From: an uncultured Ruminiclostridium sp.
Lineage (GTDB): Bacteria; Bacillota; Clostridia; Oscillospirales; Ruminococcaceae
NCBI GenBank assembly: GCA_947629925.1
Contig: CANRFO010000009.1
Coordinates: 26,092-90,091 of the forward strand
Reading direction: 5' to 3'
Length of the DNA stretch: 64,000 bases
The notes under the pieces were generated by a model that made no database searches, was not told the DNA's origin, and saw nothing but the letters and a program-made list of their open reading frames with translations. Every line of letters starts with the position of its first letter. The stretch's first letter is position 1. The position numbers were made by a program, and so were the translations under genes. This document shows positions 43,638-53,149 of this stretch, one piece after another.

Positions 43638-45569
43638 TCATCCGTTTTGCTTAGTATAATTCAGCAATCCTCCTGCCAGTATCATGCCCTTTCCTCTTTC
43701 GGAAAGCTCGCATTTAACAGGAATATCAACGCCCTTGGTCTCATTTTTTACAATTATGTCAGAGTCGTTTTTGATAACTTCACGGATATTTTCAATAATC
43801 AGCTTGTCACCCTGCTCTATTTTTTCATAATCATCGCCGTTTACAAATTCCAAAGGCAAAATGCCGTTGTTTATAAGATTTTGCCTGTGAATACGTGCAA
43901 ATGATTTGCATATTATCGCTTTTACTCCAAGATAAAGAGGAGCGAGAGCTGCGTGTTCTCTTGATGAACCCTGACCGTAATTCACACCGCCTACAACTAT
44001 ACTTTTTCCTGCTTCAAGCGCTCTTTTGGGGAACGTTTCATCGCAAACCTCAAAGCAGTGCTGAGAGATAGCGGGAATGTTTGACCTGAGCGGCAGTATC
44101 TTTGCTCCCGCTGGCATAATGTGATCTGTGGTTATATTATCGCCTACTTTAAGTGTTACCTCAGCTTCAATGCTTTCTGCAAGAGGAGTATTGACAGGGA
44201 AAGGTTTTATATTAGGACCTCTTAATACCTCAACATTCTTTGCATCGTCAGGAGATGCAGGGGGAACGACCATATTGTCGTTGATGTAAAATCTTTCGGG
44301 CATAACATACGGAGGCATTTTGCCCAAAGTCCTCGGGTCGGTAAATACGCCTGCAATAGCAGAGGCAGCCGCTGTTTCGGGAGAAACAAGATAGATCTGT
44401 CCGTCTCTTGTACCGCTCCTGCCTTCAAAGTTTCTGTTGAAAGTACGCAGGGAAATGCCCTTGGAATTAGGTGACTGCCCCATTCCTATGCAGGGACCGC
44501 ATGCACATTCAAGTATTCTTGCTCCTGCGTCTATAAGGTCGGATAACGCTCCGCACTGAGCCATCATATTGTAAACCTGTTTTGAGCCGGGAGCGATAGC
44601 AAGGCTGACGTCGGGATGAACGGTTTTGCCTTTTAAAATATGCGCAACCTTAAGCAAGTCCTGAAGCGATGAGTTGGTGCAGGAACCTATACATACCTGA
44701 TCTATTTTGATATTTCCTATTTCTTCAACGGTTTTAACGTTGTCAGGGCTGTGAGGACAAGCAGCAAGAGGCACAAGCTCAGACAGATCGATATTTACTT
44801 CAGCGTCATACACTGCGTCATCATCCGCTTTAAGCTCTACCCAGTCTTCTTCACGCCCCTGTGCCTTCAAAAACTCTCTTGTGATTTCATCGGAAGGGAA
44901 TATAGATGTTGTAGCGCCAAGCTCCGCACCCATGTTTGTTATGGTAGCTCGTTCGGGAACAGAAAGAGTTTTAACTCCTTCTCCCGTATACTCCATTACC
45001 TTTCCTACGCCACCCTTTACAGACAGCGTTTGAAGCACTTTAAGAATAACGTCTTTTGCGGATACCCAATCGTTGAGCTTTCCTGTAAGATTGATTTTTA
45101 CTACCTGGGGCATTGTTATGTAATATGCACCGCCACCCATTGCTACGGCTACATCAAGTCCGCCCGCACCGCATGCGAACATTCCTATACCGCCGCCTGT
45201 GGGAGTGTGAGAGTCAGAACCTATCAAGGTTTTCCCGGGCTTTCCGTAGCGTTCAAGATGGACCTGATGGCAGATACCGTTTCCAGGACGTGAAAACCAT
45301 ATGCCGTGTTTCTTTGCAACACTGCCGATGAAACGGTGATCGTCAGCATTTTCAAATCCTGATTGCAGCGTGTTATGATCTATGTAGGCAACGGATCGTT
45401 CTGTTTTTACCTGATCTACACCCATTGCCTCAAATTGTAAATATGCCATTGTTCCTGTTGCGTCCTGAGTAAGGGTTTGGTCTATTTTAAGACCTATTTC
45501 TGTGCCCTTGACAGGTTTTCCGTCAATAATATGGCTTTTTATGATTTTTTCTGTAAGTGTGTCTCCCAT
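43638..45569 (-). CDS. acnA: aconitate hydratase
   Basis: 643 residues from ATG 45569 (AGGAGGGAC upstream). Isomerises citrate to isocitrate. Seen: [4Fe-4S] ligands in C-I-G-S-C-T-N-S near residue 345 and C-A-C-G-P-C-I-G-M-G-Q near 400, active-site S-H-T-P-T-G-G-G-I-G near 115 and the C-terminal swivelling domain with G-S-S-R-E-H-A-A near 560. Shorter than the 900-residue AcnA, like the mitochondrial/archaeal LeuC-related type in Clostridia. Promoter 45600-45628. With icd it supplies 2-oxoglutarate for glutamate. Confidence 0.94.
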   Translation of the reverse strand: MGDTLTEKIIKSHIIDGKPVKGTEIGLKIDQTLTQDATGTMAYLQFEAMGVDQVKTERSVAYIDHNTLQSGFENADDHRFIGSVAKKHGIWFSRPGNGICHQVHLERYGKPGKTLIGSDSHTPTGGGIGMFACGAGGLDVAVAMGGGAYYITMPQVVKINLTGKLNDWVSAKDVILKVLQTLSVKGGVGKVMEYTGEGVKTLSVPERATITNMGAELGATTSIFPSDEITREFLKAQGREEDWVELKADDDAVYDAEVNIDLSELVPLAACPHSPDNVKTVEEIGNIKIDQVCIGSCTNSSLQDLLKVAHILKGKTVHPDVSLAIAPGSKQVYNMMAQCGALSDLIDAGARILECACGPCIGMGQSPNSKGISLRTFNRNFEGRSGTRDGQIYLVSPETAAASAIAGVFTDPRTLGKMPPYVMPERFYINDNMVVPPASPDDAKNVEVLRGPNIKPFPVNTPLAESIEAEVTLKVGDNITTDHIMPAGAKILPLRSNIPAISQHCFEVCDETFPKRALEAGKSIVVGGVNYGQGSSREHAALAPLYLGVKAIICKSFARIHRQNLINNGILPLEFVNGDDYEKIEQGDKLIIENIREVIKNDSDIIVKNETKGVDIPVKCELSERGKGMILAGGLLNYTKQNG

Positions 45570-45599
45570 TTTTGTCCCTCCTGATAATTTAATATTATA

Positions 45600-45628
45600 A
45601 TTATACAATAGTTTAAAGTTAATGTCAA
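45600..45628 (-). promoter_or_regulatory. sigma-A promoter of acnA-icd
   Basis: Minus strand: TTGACA (45623-45628), 17-nt spacer, TATAAT (45600-45605). Confidence 0.9.
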
Positions 45629-45681
45629 CGGTATATCCGACAATAAAAAATATGAAATACCTTTCAAATAATACTATAATA

Positions 45682-45710
45682 TTGACTTTATAAAAAAATA
45701 ATGATATAAT
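45682..45710 (+). promoter_or_regulatory. sigma-A promoter of the GHL10 genes
   Basis: TTGACT (45682-45687), 17-nt spacer, TATAAT (45705-45710). Confidence 0.85.
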
Positions 45711-45778
45711 ACATGTGTATACTTATATTTATATATTTTTGAAGATACGCTTCAGCTTTATTCAGGGAGCTTTTTATA

Positions 45779-47350
45779 ATGAAAAAAAAAGTGGCAGTTA
45801 TACTGCTTTCAGCATTTTTACTTTTAAGCGGATGCAATAGCTCAGGAAAAGATATTGTTATAATGGCAGACGGCTATGAAGGCTTTGTGCTTGCAACAGA
45901 AAAACCTGTTGCAGAACCTGTTTCGATCCCTTCTGAAACTTTGTCTGTTCCTGAAGAAGTACATACTGATGATACCGCAAATTCAACAGACACCTCAGTT
46001 TCTGAAGAGACAAATGTGACGACATATGAAGAAGAAACGACGCCGTCATATACTGAAGAAGTTATTGTTTCAGCAAATACGACAACTATGGAATCTGTAA
46101 CCGAAAGTCAGACTGAAACTTCTACAACACAGGACGTGACTACAACTTTAGAAACCGAAGCTACAACTACGACAACTGTTTCTGAAATTACAACGGATGA
46201 ACAATTGCCAATGTCCCCACAGGTGAGCAGCAACGGATATTCTGCCTTGAATTACAGTGAAGTCCGCGGTGTATGGATCTCGTATATTGAACTTGCAGGT
46301 GTTTTGACAGGCAAGACGCAATCCCAGTTTACATCGTCGATCAGACAGATGTTTCAGAATTGCGCTGATATGGGGTTAAATACCGTGTATGTTCATGTCC
46401 GTTCACATGGAGACGCTTATTATGCCTCTGATTATTATCCATGGTCAAAATACGTGACGGGAACCATAGGACAAAAACCTTCTTTTGACCCGTTGGAGAT
46501 AATGATAGCGGAAGCTCATGCCCTCGGCCTTTCGTTTCAGGCTTGGATAAATCCGTACAGACTTTGTTCATCGTCGGATATTTCAAATATTTCATCTGAA
46601 TATGCGATCGGACAGTGGTATAATTCTTCCTTTGGAGACCGAATCGTTGAAGTCGGCGGTTTTTGTTATCTTAATCCCGGTTACAGTGAAGCAGTAGAGC
46701 TTATATCAAATGGCGCAAGAGAAATTATCGCGAAATATGATGTGGACGGCATACATATTGATGATTATTTTTATCCGACAACAGAAGCGTCTTTTGATAA
46801 AATTTCTTTTGAATCAAGTGGTTTTTCTTCATTGTCCGATTATAGGTTTGAAAACTGCAATAAAGCGGTAAAAGCGCTTTATAATGCAGTAAAAGCAGGG
46901 AACAGCACAGCGCTTTTCGGCGTAGCTCCACAAGGAAATGTTCAAAACAACTACTCTTATATGTACGCTGATGTGGAAAAATGGTGTTCAACCTATGGGT
47001 ACATTGACTACATAGCGCCTCAGGTTTATTTTGGTTTTAATAATAAGGTGCAGCCTTATGAAGATGTACTTAAACAATGGCAGGACATGGTAAGCGGAAC
47101 AAGTGTCCGCCTTATCCCAGGTCTTGCTGTTTATAAGATAGGAGAACAGGACTCATCTTATGCGGGAAGTGTCGGGAAGGTCGAGTGGATTACTGATAAA
47201 GAGATAATCAAACGTCAGATACTTTGCGCAGGAAAAATGGCAAATTACGGAGGAACTATCCTATATAGTTATAATTATGTTTTTAACCCCTCTTCGTCTG
47301 TTTCGCAGATAAAAGCTGAAATGGACGCAGTAAGATCTATTTACAGATGA
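45779..47350 (+). CDS. GHL10 (DUF187) glycoside-hydrolase-like lipoprotein
   Basis: 523 residues. Lipobox L-L-L-S-G-C-N (cysteine about residue 19), then a Thr/Glu/Ser-rich linker of about 120 residues, then a GHL10 domain (about 155-520) with R-G-V-W-I-S-Y-I-E-L, G-L-N-T-V-Y-V-H-V-R, F-Q-A-W-I-N-P-Y-R and D-G-I-H-I-D-D-Y-F-Y-P (acidic residues at the active site). GHL10 proteins are TIM-barrel glycosidase relatives without a settled substrate, thought to act on the envelope. It lies 23 nt before a second, related gene. Confidence 0.9.
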   Translation: MKKKVAVILLSAFLLLSGCNSSGKDIVIMADGYEGFVLATEKPVAEPVSIPSETLSVPEEVHTDDTANSTDTSVSEETNVTTYEEETTPSYTEEVIVSANTTTMESVTESQTETSTTQDVTTTLETEATTTTTVSEITTDEQLPMSPQVSSNGYSALNYSEVRGVWISYIELAGVLTGKTQSQFTSSIRQMFQNCADMGLNTVYVHVRSHGDAYYASDYYPWSKYVTGTIGQKPSFDPLEIMIAEAHALGLSFQAWINPYRLCSSSDISNISSEYAIGQWYNSSFGDRIVEVGGFCYLNPGYSEAVELISNGAREIIAKYDVDGIHIDDYFYPTTEASFDKISFESSGFSSLSDYRFENCNKAVKALYNAVKAGNSTALFGVAPQGNVQNNYSYMYADVEKWCSTYGYIDYIAPQVYFGFNNKVQPYEDVLKQWQDMVSGTSVRLIPGLAVYKIGEQDSSYAGSVGKVEWITDKEIIKRQILCAGKMANYGGTILYSYNYVFNPSSSVSQIKAEMDAVRSIYR

Positions 47351-47373
47351 CGTGTTCGCGAAAGGACAGATAA

Positions 47374-50300
47374 ATGAAAATTAAACAATACCTTGCAGTT
47401 TTGCTGACAGCAGCAATGCTTCTGCCTACGTCTGCGGCTTTTGCTGAAGACATCGAAGCAGGGCAGGAAGAAAGCGTTCAAGAGGATGCAGTCGTACAGC
47501 CGCAGCATACCGTTCCTAACTTTACTATGCCTACCAATCAGCGTGCTACGATAATTACACCGACTGTTGATTTTATGAAAGAAGAATCCTATGACAGACA
47601 GAGTGTTGAAGAAGAATTGGACGCTCTTTATTTACGCCTGTCTGAAATAGGGCTGAATACTGTTTATATCAATACTGTATATAATGAAAATTCATATTTT
47701 AATGTTGATATGAACGAGAATAGTGAGACTGATTATATTGCGCTGACGTTAGAAAAGGCTTCACAATACAATATTCGTTCATATTTGATATATGATATGA
47801 ATTATGTATTGTCAAATTGTGAGGAAAATACTGAACCTCTTGATAATCTTATTTCGGTTACTCATCGTTTTGTACTAAAATACCCGTGCGACGGCATAGT
47901 AGTAAATGATTATTATTCCGCAAAGTCCTGCGAAAGCTACGGCGGATATATGCAGACGGGTTCAGGCATAGGATATGATAACTGGCTATATGATACAAAT
48001 GAATTATATTTTTCCGCTGTCAGTGATGTAATACACATGACAGATAATTCTATTCCTGTGGGCATACTTATAAATGATGCATGGGCTAATGCTTCGTCCA
48101 ATGAAGAAGGAAGTGAAACGGAGGATCCGATTCAGGCTCTGTATGACGGATTTGCCGATACGAAAAATTACATAGAGCAGGGATATGCAGATTTCTGTGT
48201 TGTAAATGCATACGGTTCTATAAGCAGTTCCGTGGTTCCTTTTGAAGCCGTAACAGGCTGGTGGGACGCTCTTGCGTCTGAGTATAGCAGCACTATGTAT
48301 GTGATTCATCATAACGAACGTCTTGGCGGAGCAGATGAAGGCTGGGGAGAAATCGACCAGATACTGCGTCAGCTTGTTGTAGCCGACGAACTTTCTTCAT
48401 TCGGCGGCAGCGTTTTTAATTCGTGTGAAGATTTGCTGAATGATGAGGAAACAACTTCAAATATCATGAAATTCTACGGCGATGAGTTAAACGAAAAATC
48501 GCTTTTTGAAGATCTTTATATGCAGTCACCGTCTCAGCTCAGCTTTACCACCTATGAGCCGTATGTTGACTTTATGGGTACGTTTGATGAAAATTTTGAA
48601 GTTTTGTTTAACGGCGAACCTGTTGTACTTAACAGCGCAGGAAACTTCTATTTTGAAGAGCCGCTTGAAATCGGTTCAAACACGTTTACTTTTGAACATA
48701 AGGGCAAGGTGTATACCTATAAAATAGAGCGAAAAGTAACTACCTTGAAATCCCTTGATTCGTCCATTGAAAACGGTAAGACCCTCAGCGTTACAGGCAG
48801 TACAAGACTTGATATCTCCTGTACAGCTTATAAAGGCTCATATGTTACCGCAACTCTTAACGGAAAAACCGTAGAGCTTAAACAAAGCGATACGACTCAG
48901 GATGCGGATATAAACAGTTCATATGCGACTTTCAGAGGAACCTACACGGTTCCTGACGGCATTATAGGTTCTGAACAGGAGCTTGGTACTTTGTTGGTTA
49001 CCGCAAGCTATTCAGGCTACACCGAATCACTTTATGGCGCTTCGATCAAAGTGCTTGCTCTTCCTGAACCTCCCAAGGAAGAAATTAAGGTTGAGGAAAT
49101 TGAAAATCAGGACACCGCGGGAAGCGGTGAAGTGGTAGGACGTATTGATCCTATTCATTCTGATACTGAAAATGTACAGTATGTTCGTGTTTCCAATGAT
49201 TATACAATGGTTTACAACGGTGCTACGGCGGGTTCTATTCCCACACCTGATTATGCTCAGCTTCCCGCGGGAACGTTGGACTATCTGCTAACATCATCGG
49301 GCGACTATTATATCACCGAATCAGGTAAGCGTCTGAAAAAGACCGCTGCTACTTCTTTCAGTGACACTGGTCTTGGTACCAATGCTCTGTTTGTGAAGTC
49401 TACCGGTACATATAACGGTTCTTCTTATATCAGAATACAGCTTGACTATAAAATAAGCTATAATATAACTCTTGTCGGCAATAATTACTTCTCAGGCGGC
49501 GACGGTGACTTTAACCTGTATGATTTTACTGCGAATCAGTTGTACATTACATTTGATAATGTTACTTCAGTAACAAAACTGCCAAGCTTTGAACATAACT
49601 ATGTGTTCAGCGCAGGAAAATGGGAAACCGTAACCGTTGACGGTATACCTAAGTTCCGTCTTATTCTTACTTTGCGTCAGCCGGGTGTTTATGCCGGCTG
49701 CGGAGCTACATACAACTCAAACGGTGAACTTGAGCTGTCGTTCGGCATAACTTCAAGCAGCTTGTCGGGAATGACAATAGCTATCGACCCGGGTCATGGT
49801 TATTGTAAGTTTGAAGGTGTGCTTGACCCGGGAGCGGTGGGATATGTCAGAGAATTTGACGCAAATGTCGGTATAGCAAAAGAGCTTGAAAGTCAGCTCA
49901 AGACGCTTGGAGCGAATGTAATACGTTTTAAACCTGAAAGCGAATTTATTCTTACAGATTCAAGACCTGTACTCAGCAGAGCAAACGGATGCGATATGTA
50001 TATATCGATCCATGCGAATAAAGTCGTCGGCAATTCGTCTGTAAGAGGAACCGAAGTTTACTATTTTACTCCGTACAGTCAGCCGTTGGCAGAGGCAATT
50101 TCAGCGCAGGTTTCAGATTATTTCACGAACAATGTATATTCTGACGGAGCAAATAAAAATCGCGGAGCAAAATATAGCTATTACAGAGTAACTTTACAGC
50201 AGGATTTTCCGTCTGTTCTTGTAGAAACAGCATTTGTCAGCAATGAAGAGGATGCGCTTGCAATTGTAGATCCCGAACATCAGAAAAATATAGCAAGCCG

Positions 50301-50607
50301 CATTATAAAAGGAATACAAAGTTATCTGAGCAGAAGTGATCTTAGCGGAGTTTATAACGGTTCATCCACCGTTGAAAATGTTCTTTCTTTTGAGACGGAG
50401 GAGCCGGAGGATACTGAGCCTTCTGAAAGCACAACTTCTTCTGATGAAGAAATAGGTGATGAAGAAATAGGTGAAGAAACAGTAGAAACTGAAGATGAGG
50501 TTTCCGATACTGATTCTTCAGAAGATGATTTCTTTGATGTTGAGTCTACTGATTCATCTTCGGATATGCCTTCCGATGATGATATTATTTCAGGAATATT
50601 CGGATAA
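47374..50607 (+). CDS. N-acetylmuramoyl-L-alanine amidase with GHL10-like N-terminal domain
   Basis: 1077 residues, exported (signal peptide about 1-24, ending A-F-A-E). About 55-380 is a diverged GHL10-like barrel (G-L-N-T-V-Y-I-N-T, D-G-I-V-V-N-D-Y-Y-S), then Ig-like or cadherin-like segments (about 390-770), then Amidase_3 (about 795-985) with zinc residues in I-D-P-G-H-G, the E-F-D-A-N-V glutamate, S-I-H-A-N-K and catalytic E-T-A-F-V-S-N. The C-terminus is an acidic Glu/Asp/Ser tail of about 85 residues. The domain fusion with an amidase ties GHL10-type proteins to peptidoglycan. No terminator is obvious after it. Confidence 0.9.
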   Translation: MKIKQYLAVLLTAAMLLPTSAAFAEDIEAGQEESVQEDAVVQPQHTVPNFTMPTNQRATIITPTVDFMKEESYDRQSVEEELDALYLRLSEIGLNTVYINTVYNENSYFNVDMNENSETDYIALTLEKASQYNIRSYLIYDMNYVLSNCEENTEPLDNLISVTHRFVLKYPCDGIVVNDYYSAKSCESYGGYMQTGSGIGYDNWLYDTNELYFSAVSDVIHMTDNSIPVGILINDAWANASSNEEGSETEDPIQALYDGFADTKNYIEQGYADFCVVNAYGSISSSVVPFEAVTGWWDALASEYSSTMYVIHHNERLGGADEGWGEIDQILRQLVVADELSSFGGSVFNSCEDLLNDEETTSNIMKFYGDELNEKSLFEDLYMQSPSQLSFTTYEPYVDFMGTFDENFEVLFNGEPVVLNSAGNFYFEEPLEIGSNTFTFEHKGKVYTYKIERKVTTLKSLDSSIENGKTLSVTGSTRLDISCTAYKGSYVTATLNGKTVELKQSDTTQDADINSSYATFRGTYTVPDGIIGSEQELGTLLVTASYSGYTESLYGASIKVLALPEPPKEEIKVEEIENQDTAGSGEVVGRIDPIHSDTENVQYVRVSNDYTMVYNGATAGSIPTPDYAQLPAGTLDYLLTSSGDYYITESGKRLKKTAATSFSDTGLGTNALFVKSTGTYNGSSYIRIQLDYKISYNITLVGNNYFSGGDGDFNLYDFTANQLYITFDNVTSVTKLPSFEHNYVFSAGKWETVTVDGIPKFRLILTLRQPGVYAGCGATYNSNGELELSFGITSSSLSGMTIAIDPGHGYCKFEGVLDPGAVGYVREFDANVGIAKELESQLKTLGANVIRFKPESEFILTDSRPVLSRANGCDMYISIHANKVVGNSSVRGTEVYYFTPYSQPLAEAISAQVSDYFTNNVYSDGANKNRGAKYSYYRVTLQQDFPSVLVETAFVSNEEDALAIVDPEHQKNIASRIIKGIQSYLSRSDLSGVYNGSSTVENVLSFETEEPEDTEPSESTTSSDEEIGDEEIGEETVETEDEVSDTDSSEDDFFDVESTDSSSDMPSDDDIISGIFG

Positions 50608-50632
50608 TAAAAACATAAGAATAAAATCACTC

Positions 50633-50661
50633 TTGCATTTAGCGTTTTAATTTGTTATAAT
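50633..50661 (+). promoter_or_regulatory. sigma-A promoter of purA
   Basis: TTGCAT (50633-50638), 17-nt spacer, TATAAT (50656-50661), 65 nt before the purA ATG. Confidence 0.75.
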
Positions 50662-50726
50662 AAGAATGTAATAACGGTTGATTCTTAATTATAATGTGAC
50701 CGTGACGAAAGGATTGATTTACTCAC

Positions 50727-52001
50727 ATGTCAGCAAGTATAGTGGTAGGAACTCAGTGGGGCGATGAAGGTAAAGGAAAGATAATAGATATAATAGCTTC
50801 CCGCGCCGATGTTGTAGTTCGTTCACAGGGTGGAAACAATGCAGGTCACACTGTTGTAAGCAACGGAGAAACATATAAGCTGCATCTTATTCCGTCAGGA
50901 ATACTCTATAAAGATACTCTTTGTCTTATCGGAGCAGGAGTAGTGCTTGACCCTAAAGATTTTGTAGGGGAACTTGATTCTCTTGAAGCGCGAGGCGTTT
51001 CTTTTGATAATCTTAAAATTGATCCGAGAGCGCATGTAACCATGCCGTGGCATATCGCCCTTGACGGGCTTTCTGAAAAATTCCGCGGCAATTCCGATAT
51101 TGGTACTACAAAACGCGGTATCGGTCCTGCATATATGGATAAATACGAGCGCAGTGGAATAAGAGTTTACGATCTGACGCATCCGAATATATTTGCGGAA
51201 AAAGCAAGATCGGCAGGTAAGCTGAAAAATAAAATAATAACTGACGTCTACGGTGGGGAGCCGATAGATATTGAAGCAGTTATAAAGGAATATACAGAGT
51301 ACGGAAAACGTATCGCTGGGTATGTTGATGATGTTTCCGTGATAGTATATAATGCTGCAAAAGCAGGTAAGACGATTATGTTTGAGGGAGCGCAGGCCAC
51401 TCTTCTCGATATTGATTTCGGTACATATCCGTATGTTACCAGTTCCCATCCTGTTTCTGCCGGTGCTTGCGTCGGAACAGGCGTAGGACCTATGATGATA
51501 AATGATATAATAGGCGTAGCTAAGGCGTATACGACCCGCGTCGGCAAAGGTCCTTTTCCCACTGAACTCAACGATGAAACGGGAGATATAATCAGAAACA
51601 AAGGCGGTGAATTCGGCACCACAACAGGCAGACCGAGAAGGACCGGATGGTTCGATGCAGTCATCGTTCGTCACTCTGTACGCGTTAATGGGCTTTCCCG
51701 TCTTGCTATAAATAAGCTGGACACTTTGAGCGGTATAGGCGATTTAAAAGTATGTGTTGCTTATGAAAAGCCTGACGGAAGAAGAATAACGGATTTTCCT
51801 CCTACTCTTGAGGAGCTTGCCGATTGCAGACCCGTATATGAAACATTAAAAGGGTTCGACGATGACATTTCATCCTGCAAGGATTTTGAAAGCCTTCCCG
51901 ATTCCTGCAAGGAATATATCGCCCGCCTTGAACAGCTTTGTGAGTGCAGAATATCAATGATAGGGAACGGTCCCGACCGTACACAGATAATAGAAAGATG
52001 A
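50727..52001 (+). CDS. purA: adenylosuccinate synthetase
   Basis: 424 residues. First step from IMP to AMP, using GTP and aspartate. Seen: Q-W-G-D-E-G-K-G-K-I near residue 10, N-N-A-G-H-T-V near 36, G-I-G-P-A-Y near 130, E-G-A-Q-A-T-L-L-D-I-D near 218, and T-T-G-R-P-R-R-T-G near 297. Full length. Followed by ymdB after only 4 nt, so the two are co-transcribed, perhaps with the genes beyond. Confidence 0.97.
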   Translation: MSASIVVGTQWGDEGKGKIIDIIASRADVVVRSQGGNNAGHTVVSNGETYKLHLIPSGILYKDTLCLIGAGVVLDPKDFVGELDSLEARGVSFDNLKIDPRAHVTMPWHIALDGLSEKFRGNSDIGTTKRGIGPAYMDKYERSGIRVYDLTHPNIFAEKARSAGKLKNKIITDVYGGEPIDIEAVIKEYTEYGKRIAGYVDDVSVIVYNAAKAGKTIMFEGAQATLLDIDFGTYPYVTSSHPVSAGACVGTGVGPMMINDIIGVAKAYTTRVGKGPFPTELNDETGDIIRNKGGEFGTTTGRPRRTGWFDAVIVRHSVRVNGLSRLAINKLDTLSGIGDLKVCVAYEKPDGRRITDFPPTLEELADCRPVYETLKGFDDDISSCKDFESLPDSCKEYIARLEQLCECRISMIGNGPDRTQIIER

Positions 52002-52005
52002 TTTG

Positions 52006-52770
52006 ATGAATATTCTTTTTATAGGAGATGTGGTAGGACAAAATTCCTGCCGTGAAATGGCTGCTGTTCTTCCGTCTCTAAAACGCGAGTACAGCATTGA
52101 TGTTGTTATCGTAAACGGAGAAAATTCTTCGGACGGAAACGGTATAACTCCGTTTTCTGCAGGGTTGCTCCTCGACGCAGGGGCAGATGCCATAACTACG
52201 GGAAATCATTCATTCAGGCGACCTGAAATGGATGCAATGTATGAAAGCAGTCCTATCGTTATTCGCCCTGCCAATTACGGTGAGGGCTGTCCTGGAAAAG
52301 GTTACTGCATACTGGACTTCGGTTCATATACTCTTGCAGTTGTAAACCTTATCGGTACCGCTTTTATGCAGCCGGTAGAAAATCCCTTTTCCTATGCTGA
52401 CAAATTACTGAAACAAATTACTACCCCCAATATAATAGTAGATTTTCATGCAGAAGCTACTTCTGAAAAAAAATCCATGGGTTATTATCTCGCAGGAAGG
52501 GTTTCTGCTGTCGTAGGCACACATACTCATGTACAGACTGCTGATGAATGTATTATCGACGGTCATACAGGCTATATCACAGATGTCGGTATGACAGGAG
52601 TTCATGAGTCTGTCCTCGGCATAGACAAAGACATTATAATAACCCGCCTTACCACATATTATCCCCAAAGACACATTTATGCAAAAGGAGCAACTCAGAT
52701 CAACGCAGTAGTACTCGAAATTGACAATAGAACTGGAGTATGCCACAGCATAAAGCGTATATGTCAATAA
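52006..52770 (+). CDS. ymdB: YmdB family metallophosphoesterase
   Basis: 254 residues from ATG 52006 (a TTG one codon earlier is also in frame). Seen: I-G-D-V-V-G near the start, N-G-E-N-S-S-D-G near 42, T-T-G-N-H-S-F near 66, D-F-H-A-E-A-T-S-E-K near 147 and G-T-H-T-H-V-Q-T-A near 175, the two-metal site of the TIGR00282 family. B. subtilis YmdB hydrolyses 2',3'-cyclic nucleotides and affects biofilm and sporulation decisions. The neighbour spoVS is also conserved after ymdB in B. subtilis. Confidence 0.94.
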   Translation: MNILFIGDVVGQNSCREMAAVLPSLKREYSIDVVIVNGENSSDGNGITPFSAGLLLDAGADAITTGNHSFRRPEMDAMYESSPIVIRPANYGEGCPGKGYCILDFGSYTLAVVNLIGTAFMQPVENPFSYADKLLKQITTPNIIVDFHAEATSEKKSMGYYLAGRVSAVVGTHTHVQTADECIIDGHTGYITDVGMTGVHESVLGIDKDIIITRLTTYYPQRHIYAKGATQINAVVLEIDNRTGVCHSIKRICQ

Positions 52771-52850
52771 CGGGAATACGTTATTCCAGTCAACATATTA
52801 GCCGTGCGTGTTTTCCGAAAATTTTATTTAAGGAAAGGAACGGTGCGAGT

Positions 52851-53111
52851 ATGGATACGGTAAAGGTTTCGGCAAGATCTGTCCCAAAGGCGGTAGCAGG
52901 TGCTATTGCCGCAATAATACGAGAGGGAAGAAACGTTGAAGTTCAGGCAGTAGGCGCAGGTGCTGTCAATCAGGCTGTTAAATCTATTGCAATTGCCTGT
53001 GTTTATATGAACGAGGAGAATATTGAAATAGTTTCCGTTCCCTCATTCGCTGAAATAGATATAAACGGCGAAGAAAGAACAGCGATTTGTTTTTTGGTTG
53101 AAAAGCGCTGA
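52851..53111 (+). CDS. spoVS: stage V sporulation protein S
   Basis: 86 residues from ATG 52851, the same length as B. subtilis SpoVS. Seen: K-V-S-A-R-S-V-P-K-A-V-A-G-A, V-E-V-Q-A-V-G-A-G-A-V-N-Q-A-V-K and I-D-I-N-G-E-E-R-T-A-I at the end, an Alba-like small DNA/RNA-binding fold. The frame is open upstream to 52740 but that extension is not family-like. A short palindrome GGAATA-CGT-TATTCC (52773-52787) lies in its 5' region. The next genes begin 38 nt later. Confidence 0.95.
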   Translation: MDTVKVSARSVPKAVAGAIAAIIREGRNVEVQAVGAGAVNQAVKSIAIACVYMNEENIEIVSVPSFAEIDINGEERTAICFLVEKR

Positions 53112-53149
53112 TTATTACAGCTATCATTTTAGTAGTCAGGAGAGGTAAA

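Noticed and set aside
52740..52850. Longer start for spoVS
   Set aside because: Upstream residues are not family-like, and ATG 52851 gives the normal 86-residue protein.
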